From SLJK01 sp964567295 (GTDB taxonomy: Bacteria > Bacillota > Dethiobacteria > DTU022 > UBA8154), in contig CAZMLU010000026.1 in NCBI GenBank assembly GCA_964567295.1, positions 1 to 23,074 on the forward strand: a stretch of DNA of 23,074 nt. The letters run 5' to 3'. Made by a program: the position numbers and the translations under genes. Under the pieces are notes generated by a model that saw nothing but the letters and a program-made list of their open reading frames with translations, ran no database searches and was not told the origin of the DNA. Each line of letters opens with the position of its first letter. The stretch's first letter is position 1. Of this stretch, positions 1-7,856 are shown piece after piece.

Positions 1-149
1 CGCATGAAATTCTTTAAAAATATCCTGCTGTCTGAAATAACCTTTTTGCGAAATGATTTCTTGCGTTTTTTAGAATCTACCCAATTTCATCCGCGTTAGC
101 ACCTCATTATTGAGCATTTTTACACCCCGGTTGTTTCCAAAAAGGCATA

Positions 150-167
150 CGGGTAGCGTTATACCCG
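150..167. repeat. Short inverted repeat downstream of transposase remnant
   Basis: Six-base arms CGGGTA and TACCCG surround the loop GCGTTA. Read on the minus strand, the hairpin lies about 27 bases after the inferred transposase stop and is followed by a short T-rich stretch. It could be the terminator or part of the 3' end of the mobile element. No terminal inverted repeat partner was recognised, so the exact element end is unknown. The rest of 1-193 shows no gene that I can support. Confidence 0.35.
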
Positions 168-193
168 GTAGATTTATCTTAAACAGTGGTCCG

Positions 194-703
194 TTATGCC
201 GCCGGGCGGCTTGTTTTCCAATTTTCCTCTTGCACCAACCTTAATTGACCGGGGGGCCTAATAGCCGACTGAGGCGTTTGGTATCTAATTGCCTGTGAAT
301 CATAATCTCACAGAATTTCTGGATAAACGGTTGAAAGCCGATTTTTTTGACTTGCCCGGATAGGCTAATGGAGTGAAGCGCCATTTCATTTAGCATGCGT
401 GCTATGTGCATGAGGTAATGATACCCTTGTATTCCGTTCCAATCATAAGAAAATATGTGCTCATAATGATAGCTTCGTGCTTTTCTTTTAAAATATTGTT
501 CTCATGTAACCAACGTTTCTGAGCATCTAAATTACAGAGTTCATGAACATTATTGCGGCTGACCGGATGGCTGGAAAGTCAGGCGTGGCGGGATGTCTTG
601 ATTACTGCAGTGCCCGTTTCCTCGGTCACTTCCCAGCTTTCATTGCAGGTCACTACATGAATGAGTATTTTCTTCTTGCGTGGACCTGTGCCGTAGCTAT
701 ATT
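194..703 (-). pseudogene. Decayed transposase, C-terminal part only
   Basis: The minus strand encodes a broken C-terminal half of a DDE-type transposase. Recognisable stretches, in order, are ILIHVVTCNESWEVTEE, TSRHA, NNVHELCNL, SYHYEHIFSYDWN, GYHYLMHIARMLNEM and EENWKTSRPAA, then a stop at 194-196. They resemble a transposase family common in Clostridia (recollection; IS family not assigned). Damage is visible: a TGA at 579-581 where I expect Trp, a frameshift near 470 and another near 248. The N-terminal half, with the earlier catalytic residues, is missing; at about 690-715 homology stops and plus-strand SelO homology begins. This element therefore probably truncated selO, or was joined to it by a later rearrangement. 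It cannot make an active transposase. Confidence 0.75.
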
Positions 704-1613
704 TAACTTGTACTATTTTTATACTATCATGAACCCCCCTGTACGTTCACCCAAGCTGATCATTCTCAACTATCCGTTGGCAACATCCCTGGGATTGAAT
801 GTCCAACAGCTACACAGCTACGATGGCGTAGAAGTGCTTGCTGGCAATCGGATTCCCAAAGGCGCTTCGTCTCTTGCTCAGGCTTACGCAGGGCATCAAT
901 TCGGGAATTTTACCATGTTAGGGGATGGCCGGGCTTTGTTACTTGGTGAGCAAATTACCCCTCTGGGTGAACGGTTTGATATTCAGCTCCATCGACATTT
1001 ATGGCCGCTATGCCTATGGCAATCAGCCCAATATTGCCGTGTGGAACCTGGCGAGATTTGCTGAAACCCTACTGCCCCTACTGCATGAGGACCAGGAGCA
1101 GGCTGTCAAAATAGCCTAAGATGCTATTTCGGTTTTCCCTGAGTCGTACCGCTCTAATTGGCTTGCGGGCATGAGGGCAAAACTGGGAATATTTAATGAA
1201 GAAACAGAGGACTAATCTCTAATTGAAGATCTGCTCAGTTTGATGCATAAGTATCGTGCTGACTATACCAATACCTTCCGTGCCTTAACTTTTGAAGAGA
1301 AAGAGGATACAGTCCTGTTTGGCAGCACAGAACTTACCAAGTGGCATGAGTTATGGCAAGCGAGACTATGCTGGCAACAGGAGTCAAAAGCATCATCCCT
1401 TCAGTTGATGCGAAATAGTAACCCTGCACTAATCCCTCGCAACCACCGGGTAGAAGAAGCACTGGAAGCCGCAGTATAACAAGGAGACTACAGCGTAATG
1501 GAGCGGCTACTTGATGTTCTTTTAAACCCCTATGCCATACCCCCGAACAGGCTGATTACTCCACACTCCTTGCGCCATCAACCCGTCCTAACCGAACATT
1601 TTGCGGCACTTAA
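703..1613 (+). pseudogene. selO: selO (YdiU) pseudogene, protein adenylyltransferase SelO
   Basis: SelO is a pseudokinase-fold enzyme that AMPylates proteins. The N-terminal part is recognisable from FYTIMNPPVRSPKL, AQAYAGHQFGNF, MLGDGRALLLGEQITPLGERFDIQL. At 982-989 it jumps in another frame to FSSIDIYGRYAYGNQ, a motif from the later part of the family, so the central region with the nucleotide-binding and catalytic residues (roughly 200 residues by my recollection) is deleted. The C-terminal part has TAA stops at 1117-1119, 1213-1215 and 1477-1479, and a frameshift between about 1530 and 1551. The family-typical ending TFCGT followed by TAA is at 1599-1613. The 5' end abuts the transposase remnant on the opposite strand. 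It is certainly non-functional. Confidence 0.88.
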
Positions 1614-1751
1614 TACCAGCTAAGTTCATTAAGGCGTAATGGAAGATAAGTATTAAAAAGGATTATAGGATACAAAGTGGAAATATAAGATGGGTAAGGA
1701 GAACTGGTTTAAGAAAAACTAAGAAAATAGATCAGTTAGGGGGCAGAGTTA

Positions 1752-2780
1752 ATGGGTAGTGTTAAGGACTTAAAAATTTTAGAGGAACCGACAAATGAAC
1801 AACCTGGAAGGGGTAGATTTGTTTTTTCCGACCGTTATTCTGTTTTTGACTGGGGAGAAATGCCAGACCAGATTGAACACAAGGGGGCAGCCATCGCTTT
1901 GTTGGGAGCATATTTCTTCGAAAAGCTGGAAGAAATGGGAATTCCCACTCATTACCTTGGGCTGGTGGAAGACGATCAGGCAAAAAAATTGACCCATATC
2001 AAAATGCCTGTGAACTCCATGGAGGTTAAAATGCTCCAGGTGATCAAACCGGAACTGAAGGGCGACCAGTATATTTACTCCCAGTATAAAGGGGAAGGGG
2101 GCGGGTTTTTAATTCCCCTGGAGTTAATTTACCGGAACTCCCTGCCATCAGGCTCCAGTGTCTTTAAGCGCCTGGAAAAAGGAGAGGCCAAACTTGAAGA
2201 TCTTGGACTTAAGGAAATGCCTGTGCCGAACCAGAAGATGGACCCGACCCTTCTTGATGTTTCCACAAAATTAGAGGTAACGGATCGGTATATTACCTGG
2301 GATGAAGCTCGGGCAATCTCAGGCTTAAGTCAAGGGGAAATAAGTGAGCTCAAAAAACTGGCTAATACAATCAACGATCTGATTACACGGGAGTTTTCTC
2401 AGATCGGCCTTGTGAATGAGGATGGGAAAATAGAGGTGGGTTTTGACCACCAGCGCCGCCTCATGCTGGTAGATGTGCTGGGAACACTGGATGAGTGCCG
2501 CTTTACATATGAAGGACTCCCCGTAAGCAAGGAGATCCTGCGCATACATTACCGTGATACGGCCTGGCACCGGGCTACAGATGAGGCCAAAACCAAGGAC
2601 AGACAGCGCTGGAAGGAAGTATGTGCAGTGGCTCCCGAACCGCTCCCCCCCAGATTGAGACAACTGGCGTCCCAGATTTATTGTGCCTGTACAAATGAAA
2701 TTACCAAAAAAGAGTGGTTTAAAAACACGCCTCCGATTAAGGATGTTATGTCGGAGATTAACGAGTATTTAAAGGATTAA
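1752..2780 (+). CDS. purC: Phosphoribosylaminoimidazole-succinocarboxamide synthase
   Basis: SAICAR synthase joins aspartate to CAIR using ATP in de novo purine synthesis, in the cytoplasm. The N-terminal part reads GRGRFVFSDRYSVFDWGEMPDQ (residues 19-40, split here: GRGRFVF, SDRYSVFDWG, EMPDQ), matching the ATP-binding start of PurC. Near residue 240 is LVDVLGTLDECRF, the family's acidic Mg/ATP-binding segment. At 342 residues it is longer than the usual bacterial enzyme of about 240, with extra sequence in the middle and at the C-terminus; such longer forms exist. The ATG start has GGGGG about ten bases upstream. It stands alone, without other pur genes, and ends in a strong terminator. It is intact although its neighbours are broken, so it is probably functional. 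Confidence 0.85.
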   Translation: MGSVKDLKILEEPTNEQPGRGRFVFSDRYSVFDWGEMPDQIEHKGAAIALLGAYFFEKLEEMGIPTHYLGLVEDDQAKKLTHIKMPVNSMEVKMLQVIKPELKGDQYIYSQYKGEGGGFLIPLELIYRNSLPSGSSVFKRLEKGEAKLEDLGLKEMPVPNQKMDPTLLDVSTKLEVTDRYITWDEARAISGLSQGEISELKKLANTINDLITREFSQIGLVNEDGKIEVGFDHQRRLMLVDVLGTLDECRFTYEGLPVSKEILRIHYRDTAWHRATDEAKTKDRQRWKEVCAVAPEPLPPRLRQLASQIYCACTNEITKKEWFKNTPPIKDVMSEINEYLKD

Positions 2781-2795
2781 AAGGATAAACGAGTT

Positions 2796-2834
2796 AAAAA
2801 CCGGGAAAGCACAAAGCTTCCCCGGTTTTTTTAA
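2796..2834 (+). terminator. Rho-independent terminator after purC
   Basis: Perfect ten-base arms AAAAACCGGG (2796-2805) and CCCGGTTTTT (2821-2830) are extended inside by AAGC/GCTT around a small loop, and a run of T follows. It lies 16 bases after the purC stop. Confidence 0.88.
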
Positions 2835-2847
2835 CTGTAGCTCGAAT

Positions 2848-3190
2848 CTAATCCTGCTCTCCACAGCGGGCACGCAGTTTCTCCCACTCATCGTCCACTG
2901 TTTGCTCCATCTCATAAGGCCAGCCCCGGTGGCAGGGAGCGAGGACGTTGATAAAGGCCGGCCGGTCGACGGCAAAGGCTTTCTGTGATTTCTTCACCAG
3001 ATCCCGCCAGTTGCTGATAGAGGCCTGAGCCACGCAGGGAATATTGTGAGCCGCAGCAATGGCAGTCATGTCCTTACGGTTTTGAGTTTTACCGAAACTA
3101 CCAGTGCCGTGGGGGCTTGTTGTTGTCCAGATTCCAAGACCCGTGGCCCCGGAGCGCTGGATCCCCGTATTCATATAAGCTTCGTTAACG
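2848..3190 (-). pseudogene. porB: Pyruvate:ferredoxin oxidoreductase beta subunit remnant
   Basis: The minus strand encodes the C-terminal part of the thiamine-pyrophosphate subunit of pyruvate (2-oxoacid):ferredoxin oxidoreductase. Diagnostic text is NEAYMNTGIQRSGAT, followed by KDMTAIAAAHNIPCVAQAS and AFINVLAPCHRGWPY. The reading frame has no sensible start: homology begins at about 3190, inside the protein, and the TPP-binding half and CxxC cysteines are absent. After GWPYEM the text goes directly to VDDEWEKLRARCG, which resembles the extreme C-terminus of the family, so about 60 residues seem deleted in frame near 2903-2916 (inferred from remembered family sequence). A truncated ATG-initiated version is possible but would not be active. 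Its terminator region is shared with convergent purC. Confidence 0.8.
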
Positions 3191-3234
3191 TTTCCGTGTT
3201 TTGCTTGGATAGGGGCTGAATCAAAAATTTGATA

Positions 3235-3263
3235 TTGCTTTTATTATAATTTTACATTATGAT
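3235..3263 (+). promoter_or_regulatory. Candidate sigma-A-type promoter for the MpsC-family gene
   Basis: TTGCTT (3235-3240) and TATGAT (3258-3263) are separated by 17 bases in a very AT-rich stretch about 40 bases before the next start codon. The -10 fits well and the -35 only moderately. The spacing makes this the best candidate upstream of 3305. Confidence 0.45.
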
Positions 3264-3304
3264 ATTAAAGGTATTATTTTTCTTTTAGGAGCAGGAGCTG
3301 TATC

Positions 3305-3655
3305 ATGAACTATAATAAGGGACAAATGGAAGATGAAATAACTAAAGCAATGATCCTCTGGGAAAAAGAGTATATGGGACGGGGTCCTACTGAAGCCAGG
3401 ACCGATATTATCCGTAATATGGTTATTGTTACGCTAAAAGGAATTCTCTCTCAGGCAGAAAAGCATCTGGCTAAAAATAAAGAAGGTATGATTCTGATCA
3501 AAAAGTTGCGTGAGCAATTAGTTTATCAGAGGCGTTCCGAGCTGGATGATATTATTTATGGGATTACGCAGGTCAAGGTACTTAGTATCCATTCAGACTT
3601 GAGCACCAAGACCGGAGAACGGATATTTGTTTTTATAACTGAAAAAGAGCTTTAA
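3305..3655 (+). CDS. MpsC/DUF2294 family protein
   Basis: This 116-residue protein matches the DUF2294 family, named MpsC in Pfam after a gene of the staphylococcal mpsABC locus. Typical features are the N-terminal KGQMEDEITKAMILWEKEYMGRGPTE and, near the C-terminus, HSDLSTKTGERIFVF (the long first stretch is residues 5-30). It is soluble, with no membrane segment or signal peptide. The biochemical function is unknown; the family name points to membrane-potential or inorganic-carbon functions in staphylococci, which need not apply here. I recall such genes next to formate dehydrogenase genes in Clostridia, and the broken fdh cluster here begins directly downstream. It has a good Shine-Dalgarno (AGGAG), its own promoter and a terminator, and shows no damage. 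Confidence 0.85.
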   Translation: MNYNKGQMEDEITKAMILWEKEYMGRGPTEARTDIIRNMVIVTLKGILSQAEKHLAKNKEGMILIKKLREQLVYQRRSELDDIIYGITQVKVLSIHSDLSTKTGERIFVFITEKEL

Positions 3656-3698
3656 AGTTGGAAGTCTGTTAAAGGGTAATTATTTATCAGTTATTCTG

Positions 3699-3750
3699 AA
3701 ATCCAACGCCAAACTTTGTTTTATTTTGGCGCTTGGATTTTTTTATTTTT
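3699..3750 (+). terminator. Rho-independent terminator after the MpsC-family gene
   Basis: Arms AAATCCAACGCCAAA (3699-3713) and TTTGGCGCTTGGATTT (3725-3740) pair almost completely, with one bulge, and are followed by a T-rich run. It separates the MpsC-family gene from the broken nuoE fragment. Confidence 0.85.
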
Positions 3751-3762
3751 AAAAAGTTTTGA

Positions 3763-3984
3763 GGAGGAAGAGCGGGAAAAATTCAGGAGACTATTGAAAG
3801 GCAGTTGGGTATTACTGTAGGTGAAACAACTGCAGACCGCCAATATAGCCTGGAAACCGTTGCCTGTATTGGTTGTTGCGCATTGGCTCCCTGTATGACC
3901 GTTAACAGGGAAACAGTCCACGGCAACTTAACACCCCGCAAAGCAGTTAGCGTCATCAATGAACCTGTAGTGGAGGAAGAGTAA
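3763..3984 (+). pseudogene. NuoE/HydC-like [2Fe-2S] subunit, C-terminal remnant
   Basis: Reading back from the TAA at 3982-3984, the frame encodes AGKIQETIERQLGITVGET, then LETVACIGCCALAPCM and a short tail. This is the second half of the thioredoxin-like [2Fe-2S] subunit found in NADH dehydrogenases, hydrogenases and NAD-linked formate dehydrogenases. Of the four cluster cysteines only the last pair region remains; the first pair is lost. The frame is closed upstream by TGA at 3760-3762 and no normal start codon exists. The loss of the 5' half lies directly after the terminator of the preceding gene. It ends one base before the ATG of the nuoF-like fragment, the normal operon order for a bifurcating complex. 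Confidence 0.75.
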
Positions 3985-3985
3985 C

Positions 3986-4663
3986 ATGTCGTTAAAAACC
4001 TTACTGGTTAGCCATGGAACATGCTGTCAGGCAGCAGGGGCTGGGCAAGTATATGCTGCTTTTCAAAGTGAAATCGCCAGATGGAACCTGGAAGATAAGG
4101 TTGAGCTAAAAAAGCCCGGTTGCCATGGCTTCAGCCAGATAGATCCGGTGGTAGTGATTGAACCGGACGGCATTTTATACGCCAGGGTAAAAGAAGCTGA
4201 TGTTTCAAAGATTATCCAGTCCTTGTTGCCCGGCGGGCAAAACCCGGATCATCTTTATTATGCGGACCCACAGACCTTCCAGAAATTCCCTTACAGGCAG
4301 GAGATTCCTTTTTTCAGTAAGCAAAAGAGGTTTATCCTGAAAAACTACGGTAGTATGGATCCTGACAACATTGATAATTATTTGAAAAGTGGTGGCTATC
4401 AAGCCCTTGTCAGAGTAGTTTCGGAGTTAACTCCAAATGAAGTGGTAACAGAAATAAAAGGTTCTGGACTAAGAGGCCTTGGTGGCGGCGGTTTTACAAC
4501 GGGAGAAAAATGGGATATTTGTGCCAAGGCGCCGGGTTCTGTTAAATATGTTATTTGTAACGCTGATGAGGGTGACCCCGGTTCCTTTCAGGATCGTTCT
4601 GTTTTGGAAGGCGATCCCCATGCCGTTCTGGAAGGGCTCTTGATTACAGCTTATGCTGTTGGA
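3986..4663 (+). pseudogene. NuoF/HydB-like NADH-binding subunit, truncated at the 3' end
   Basis: The N-terminal about 225 residues of the FMN/NADH-binding subunit of an NAD-dependent formate dehydrogenase, hydrogenase or complex-I-like enzyme are intact. Visible are an N-terminal thioredoxin-like [2Fe-2S] part starting MSLKTLLVSHGTC, the FMN/NADH loop GSGLRGLGGGGFTTGEKW, and ICNADEGDPGSFQDR. The glycine-rich loop has LGGGGF where relatives usually have RGGAGF. The protein stops right after LLITAYAVG, where relatives continue for about 350 residues with the rest of the FMN domain, the SLBB domain and the [4Fe-4S] domain. At 4655-4663 the sequence passes out of frame into fdhA text, so the truncation is a deletion joint. 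A TAA follows at 4664-4666. A short protein could still be made, but not an active subunit. Confidence 0.85.
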
Positions 4664-6005
4664 TAAAAGGTTTATCGCGGAAAGAACGACTAACTTTGCA
4701 GCCTTTAAAAAGTCTCTGGAGACATTCAGTTTAGCGGAGGCTGTCGAGATTACAGGCGTAAGCGGGGAGGCCATCCGGGAGGCGGCACAAATATACGCAC
4801 GGAGCAAACCGTCTCTTATTTTTTGGTCCATGGGTATTACCCAGCATTCACACGGGCATAGCAACGTGTGGGCCCTGGCTCACCTGGTTTTAATGACGGG
4901 TAATTATGGTAAGCCCGGTGCCGGTGTTGCTCCATTACGGGGACATAATAACGTACAGGGTGCTACTGACATGGGAGCGACTCCCGCCTGGTATCCCGGT
5001 TATCAGCTTTGTCCCGGTTACGAGCATTACCCACGCCTGGATAAGTTTTCTTCGGCTCAGGAGAAGTTTGAAAAAGCATGGGGGTGCAAACTACCTGACA
5101 TCCCGGGCCTTTCCACGGTAAAACAATTTAACGGTAAGGCCAAGGGATGGGAAACACCTGAAATGTGGGATCTGGAAGAGAAAATCAAGGCCTGGTATAT
5201 TGTGGGAACTGACGTGGCCAACGGGGTGGCTGAATCCTTAAAGGTAAGGCAGAGGCTGGAGCAAGCTGAATTTGTGGTAGTTCAGGATATTTTCCTCACT
5301 GAAACGGCAAAGCTGGCAGATGTAATCCTGCCTGCTGCCTGTTTTGCCGAAAAAGAAGGAACCTTTACTGCTACAGATCGGAGGATACAGCTAATTCGCA
5401 TGGATGAAATATCATCACTGGTTCCCTTGTACGGCGGGATCAGCCATGCACGTTTGGAAAAAGAAGAACTCCGCTGGCCCTGTCCAGACGAAAATCATCT
5501 GGGGACGGAGGTTCTCCATGTTGAAAAGTTTTTGCGTGTTGGAAAAGCCGAATTCTGGCCACTTCAGTATGTTCCATCCCCCGAGCTTCCAGATGAGGAA
5601 TATCCCCTCATATTGACAACAGGCCGCACCCTTCCCCATTTCCATTATGGTATGACCAGAAAAGTGGAGGGCTTAAACACCCTCTGTCGGGAAGATTTTG
5701 TGGAGATTAATGAACTTGATGCTGCTCTGCTCAAGCTTCAAAATGAAGATCAGGTCAGAATTGTTTCCCGGCGTGGCAGCGTAATCACCAAAGCAAAGAT
5801 TAGCAACGCCATCCTTCCCGGGGTTATTTTTAAGACAATTCACTTTATTGAGAACCCTGTAAATATCCTGACTTCCTCAGAATACATTGACCCGGTAGGC
5901 ACTACTCCCAACACCAAGGTTTGCCCTGTCAGGATTGAAAAACAACTGTTTAGAGGGGGTGATAAACGAATAAAAAAAATCGGTAGTTTTATGTCTTGGT
6001 TTTAG
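4656..6005 (+). pseudogene. fdhA: Formate dehydrogenase alpha subunit (FdhA), N-terminally truncated
   Basis: This encodes the C-terminal half of a molybdenum/tungsten-bis-pterin formate dehydrogenase. Recognisable stretches are FIAERTTNFAAFKKSL, GITQHSHGHSNV, LMTGNYGKPGAGVAPLRGHNN, ADVILPAACFAEKEGTFT, and the dinucleotide-binding end LILTTGRTLPHFHYGMT ... NTKVCPVRIEK. The N-terminus with the ferredoxin-like clusters, the [4Fe-4S] site and the catalytic Cys/selenocysteine is missing, lost at the joint with the nuoF fragment (the GxGA loop and later parts remain). A second in-frame deletion seems present near 5396-5405: RRIQLIR runs straight into MDEISSLVPLYGG, whereas relatives have about 45 residues between. 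An ATG at 4653 could start a 450-residue product, but without the active site it cannot oxidise formate or reduce CO2. Confidence 0.85.
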
Positions 6006-6055
6006 CATTATATTTTTGATAACAAAAGTCTAGAGCGAGATAGGAGGAAATGGAA

Positions 6056-7822
6056 TTGAAAAAATTAATGACTGGCAATGAAGCTGTTGCCTACGGCGCC
6101 TACCTCAATGGAGTAAGAGTTGGTTCCGCTTACCCGGGCACACCAAGCACACAGATTATGGAAAACTTTGCCACTTATCCTGGTGTTTTTGCCGAATGGG
6201 CACCCAACGAAAAGGTGTCCATGGATGTTGCCATTGGTGCAGCATATGCAGGCACCCGTGCCATAGTATCCACAAAGCACGTAGGTTTAAATGTGGCCGC
6301 TGATTCCCTTTTTTATGCCGTATATACGGGCATTAATGCAGGACTGCTCATTTGCTGTGCCGACGATCCTGGCATGCACAGTTCACAAAACGAGCAGGAC
6401 AACCGCAATTATGCCAAGTTTGCCAAATTGCCCATGCTTGAGCCAGCAGACAGTGAAGAAGCCAAACAATTTTCCGGTGTAGCCCTGGAAATGAGCGAAG
6501 CATTTGATACACCTGTCCTCATGCGCTTTGTCACCCGTACATCCCACTCTTCCTCAGTGGTGGACTATGACCCGGATCAAGTGCCTGCCCCGCAGGAAGA
6601 ACCGCAACCTTACAAGCGTAACCCGGCAAAACATGTTATGGTTCCTGCCTTTGCCAGGGGGCGTCACCCGGTCGTCGAGGAAAGAATTCAAAAACTCGCC
6701 GCATATGCCGACACAAGTCCCCTTAACCGTATTGAGCCGGGTGATGACAGTATTGGTATAATTGCTGCCGGCTCCGTCTATAATTACGCCAAAGAGGTTT
6801 TCCCCAATGCCACCTTCCTGAAGTTGGGAATGGTTTACCCCCTGCCCAAGGAACTTATTCGTAAATTTGCCTCCATGGTCAAAAAAGTAGTGGTAATTGA
6901 AGAGCTCGATCCCTTCTTCGAAGAGCAGATCAGCTTCATGGGCATTGAAGTAACAGGAAAGGAAATCTTCCCTGTCATTGGGGAGTTCAGCCCCACCCTA
7001 GTGCGCAGCTTTGCTGAAAAAGCAGGCTTAATAGAGCAAGAGAAAAAAGAAAACGAAGCAGCAGTATCTGAGGCCGTTAACAATGCGGCAAGCCTGCCCA
7101 TACGTCCCCCCATCTTATGCCCCGGATGTGGACATCGGGGGATGTTTAATGTTCTGAGAGATGCAGGAGTCTTAGTCCTGGGAGACATCGGTTGTTATAC
7201 CCTTGGTGCCGCCCCTCCCCTTAATGCCATGCACTTTACGGGCTGTATGGGAGCAAGCATCGGCGTTGCCCACGGCGTATCCAAAGGCAACACAACGGAC
7301 CGCTTTGTGGCACTGCTAGGTGATTCAACCTTTTTCCATTCAGGGCTCCACCCCATCGTTGATGTTCTCTATAATCAGGGAACAACCACTACGATCATTG
7401 CCGACAACACCACAACCGGGATGACGGGACACCAGCAGCATCCGGGCACCGGTTTATCCCTGCAGGGAGAAACGACAAAGATTGTGGACATCGAAAAAAC
7501 AGTCCGGGGCTTTGGCTATGAAAAAGTAGATGTGTGTAACCCTTACGACATGGACACATTCAGAAAAGTCCTGGAAGATCACCTGGACAGTGGCCAACCG
7601 TCCGTAATCATTGTTAAAAAGCCCTGTGTCCTTCAAACTAAAGAAAAACACACACCTCCCAGAATAGACCCGGAACTCTGCACAAACTGCGGAACTTGTC
7701 TGGATGTGGGATGTTCACCTCTTGTACAGGAAGAAGATTGTGTAAGCATTGATCCTTTGTTATGTAACGGCTGTGGACTTTGTGTGCAGGTTTGTCCCGT
7801 GGAAGCAATAATTCAAGAATAA
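6056..7822 (+). CDS. iorA: Indolepyruvate:ferredoxin oxidoreductase alpha subunit
   Basis: IorA oxidatively decarboxylates arylpyruvates to aryl-acetyl-CoA, reducing ferredoxin, with thiamine pyrophosphate. The N-terminus MKKLMTGNEAVAYGAYLNG and SAYPGTPSTQI are the family's pyrimidine-binding start. The TPP site is GDSTFFHSGLHP (Asp near residue 423) with the downstream ADNTTTGMTGHQQHPG. The C-terminus from about residue 540 carries two [4Fe-4S] motifs, CTNCGTCLDVGC and CNGCGLCVQVCP. I place the start at TTG 6056: AGGAGG ends eight bases upstream, and the product then begins like relatives. The in-frame ATG at 6050 is only two bases from that Shine-Dalgarno. It is full length (588 residues) and in an operon with iorB, 25 bases or so upstream of it. 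Confidence 0.92.
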   Translation: MKKLMTGNEAVAYGAYLNGVRVGSAYPGTPSTQIMENFATYPGVFAEWAPNEKVSMDVAIGAAYAGTRAIVSTKHVGLNVAADSLFYAVYTGINAGLLICCADDPGMHSSQNEQDNRNYAKFAKLPMLEPADSEEAKQFSGVALEMSEAFDTPVLMRFVTRTSHSSSVVDYDPDQVPAPQEEPQPYKRNPAKHVMVPAFARGRHPVVEERIQKLAAYADTSPLNRIEPGDDSIGIIAAGSVYNYAKEVFPNATFLKLGMVYPLPKELIRKFASMVKKVVVIEELDPFFEEQISFMGIEVTGKEIFPVIGEFSPTLVRSFAEKAGLIEQEKKENEAAVSEAVNNAASLPIRPPILCPGCGHRGMFNVLRDAGVLVLGDIGCYTLGAAPPLNAMHFTGCMGASIGVAHGVSKGNTTDRFVALLGDSTFFHSGLHPIVDVLYNQGTTTTIIADNTTTGMTGHQQHPGTGLSLQGETTKIVDIEKTVRGFGYEKVDVCNPYDMDTFRKVLEDHLDSGQPSVIIVKKPCVLQTKEKHTPPRIDPELCTNCGTCLDVGCSPLVQEEDCVSIDPLLCNGCGLCVQVCPVEAIIQE

Positions 7823-7856
7823 CTTTGATCTTAGTGATAGAGAGGAGATGGCTCAG

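Noticed and set aside
543..700. N-terminal extension of the SelO frame from an ATG at 543
   Set aside because: These about 52 residues resemble no SelO sequence, and the same bases on the minus strand read as the transposase (SWEVTEE, TSRHA).
1117..1479. Reassignment or readthrough of TAA in selO
   Set aside because: Neighbouring intact genes end normally at TAA, and selO also has a large deletion and frameshifts.
1690..1722. Ten-codon frame MGKENWFKKN before purC
   Set aside because: It slightly resembles the PurC C-terminus (KKEWFKN) but is too short to support a duplication or a gene.
4469..4864. 131-residue minus-strand open frame across the nuoF-fdhA joint
   Set aside because: It is antisense to two recognisable gene remnants and resembles no family.
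3763..6005. A working NAD-linked or bifurcating formate dehydrogenase operon
   Set aside because: All three genes are truncated; cluster-binding cysteines, the second half of NuoF and the FdhA active site are missing.
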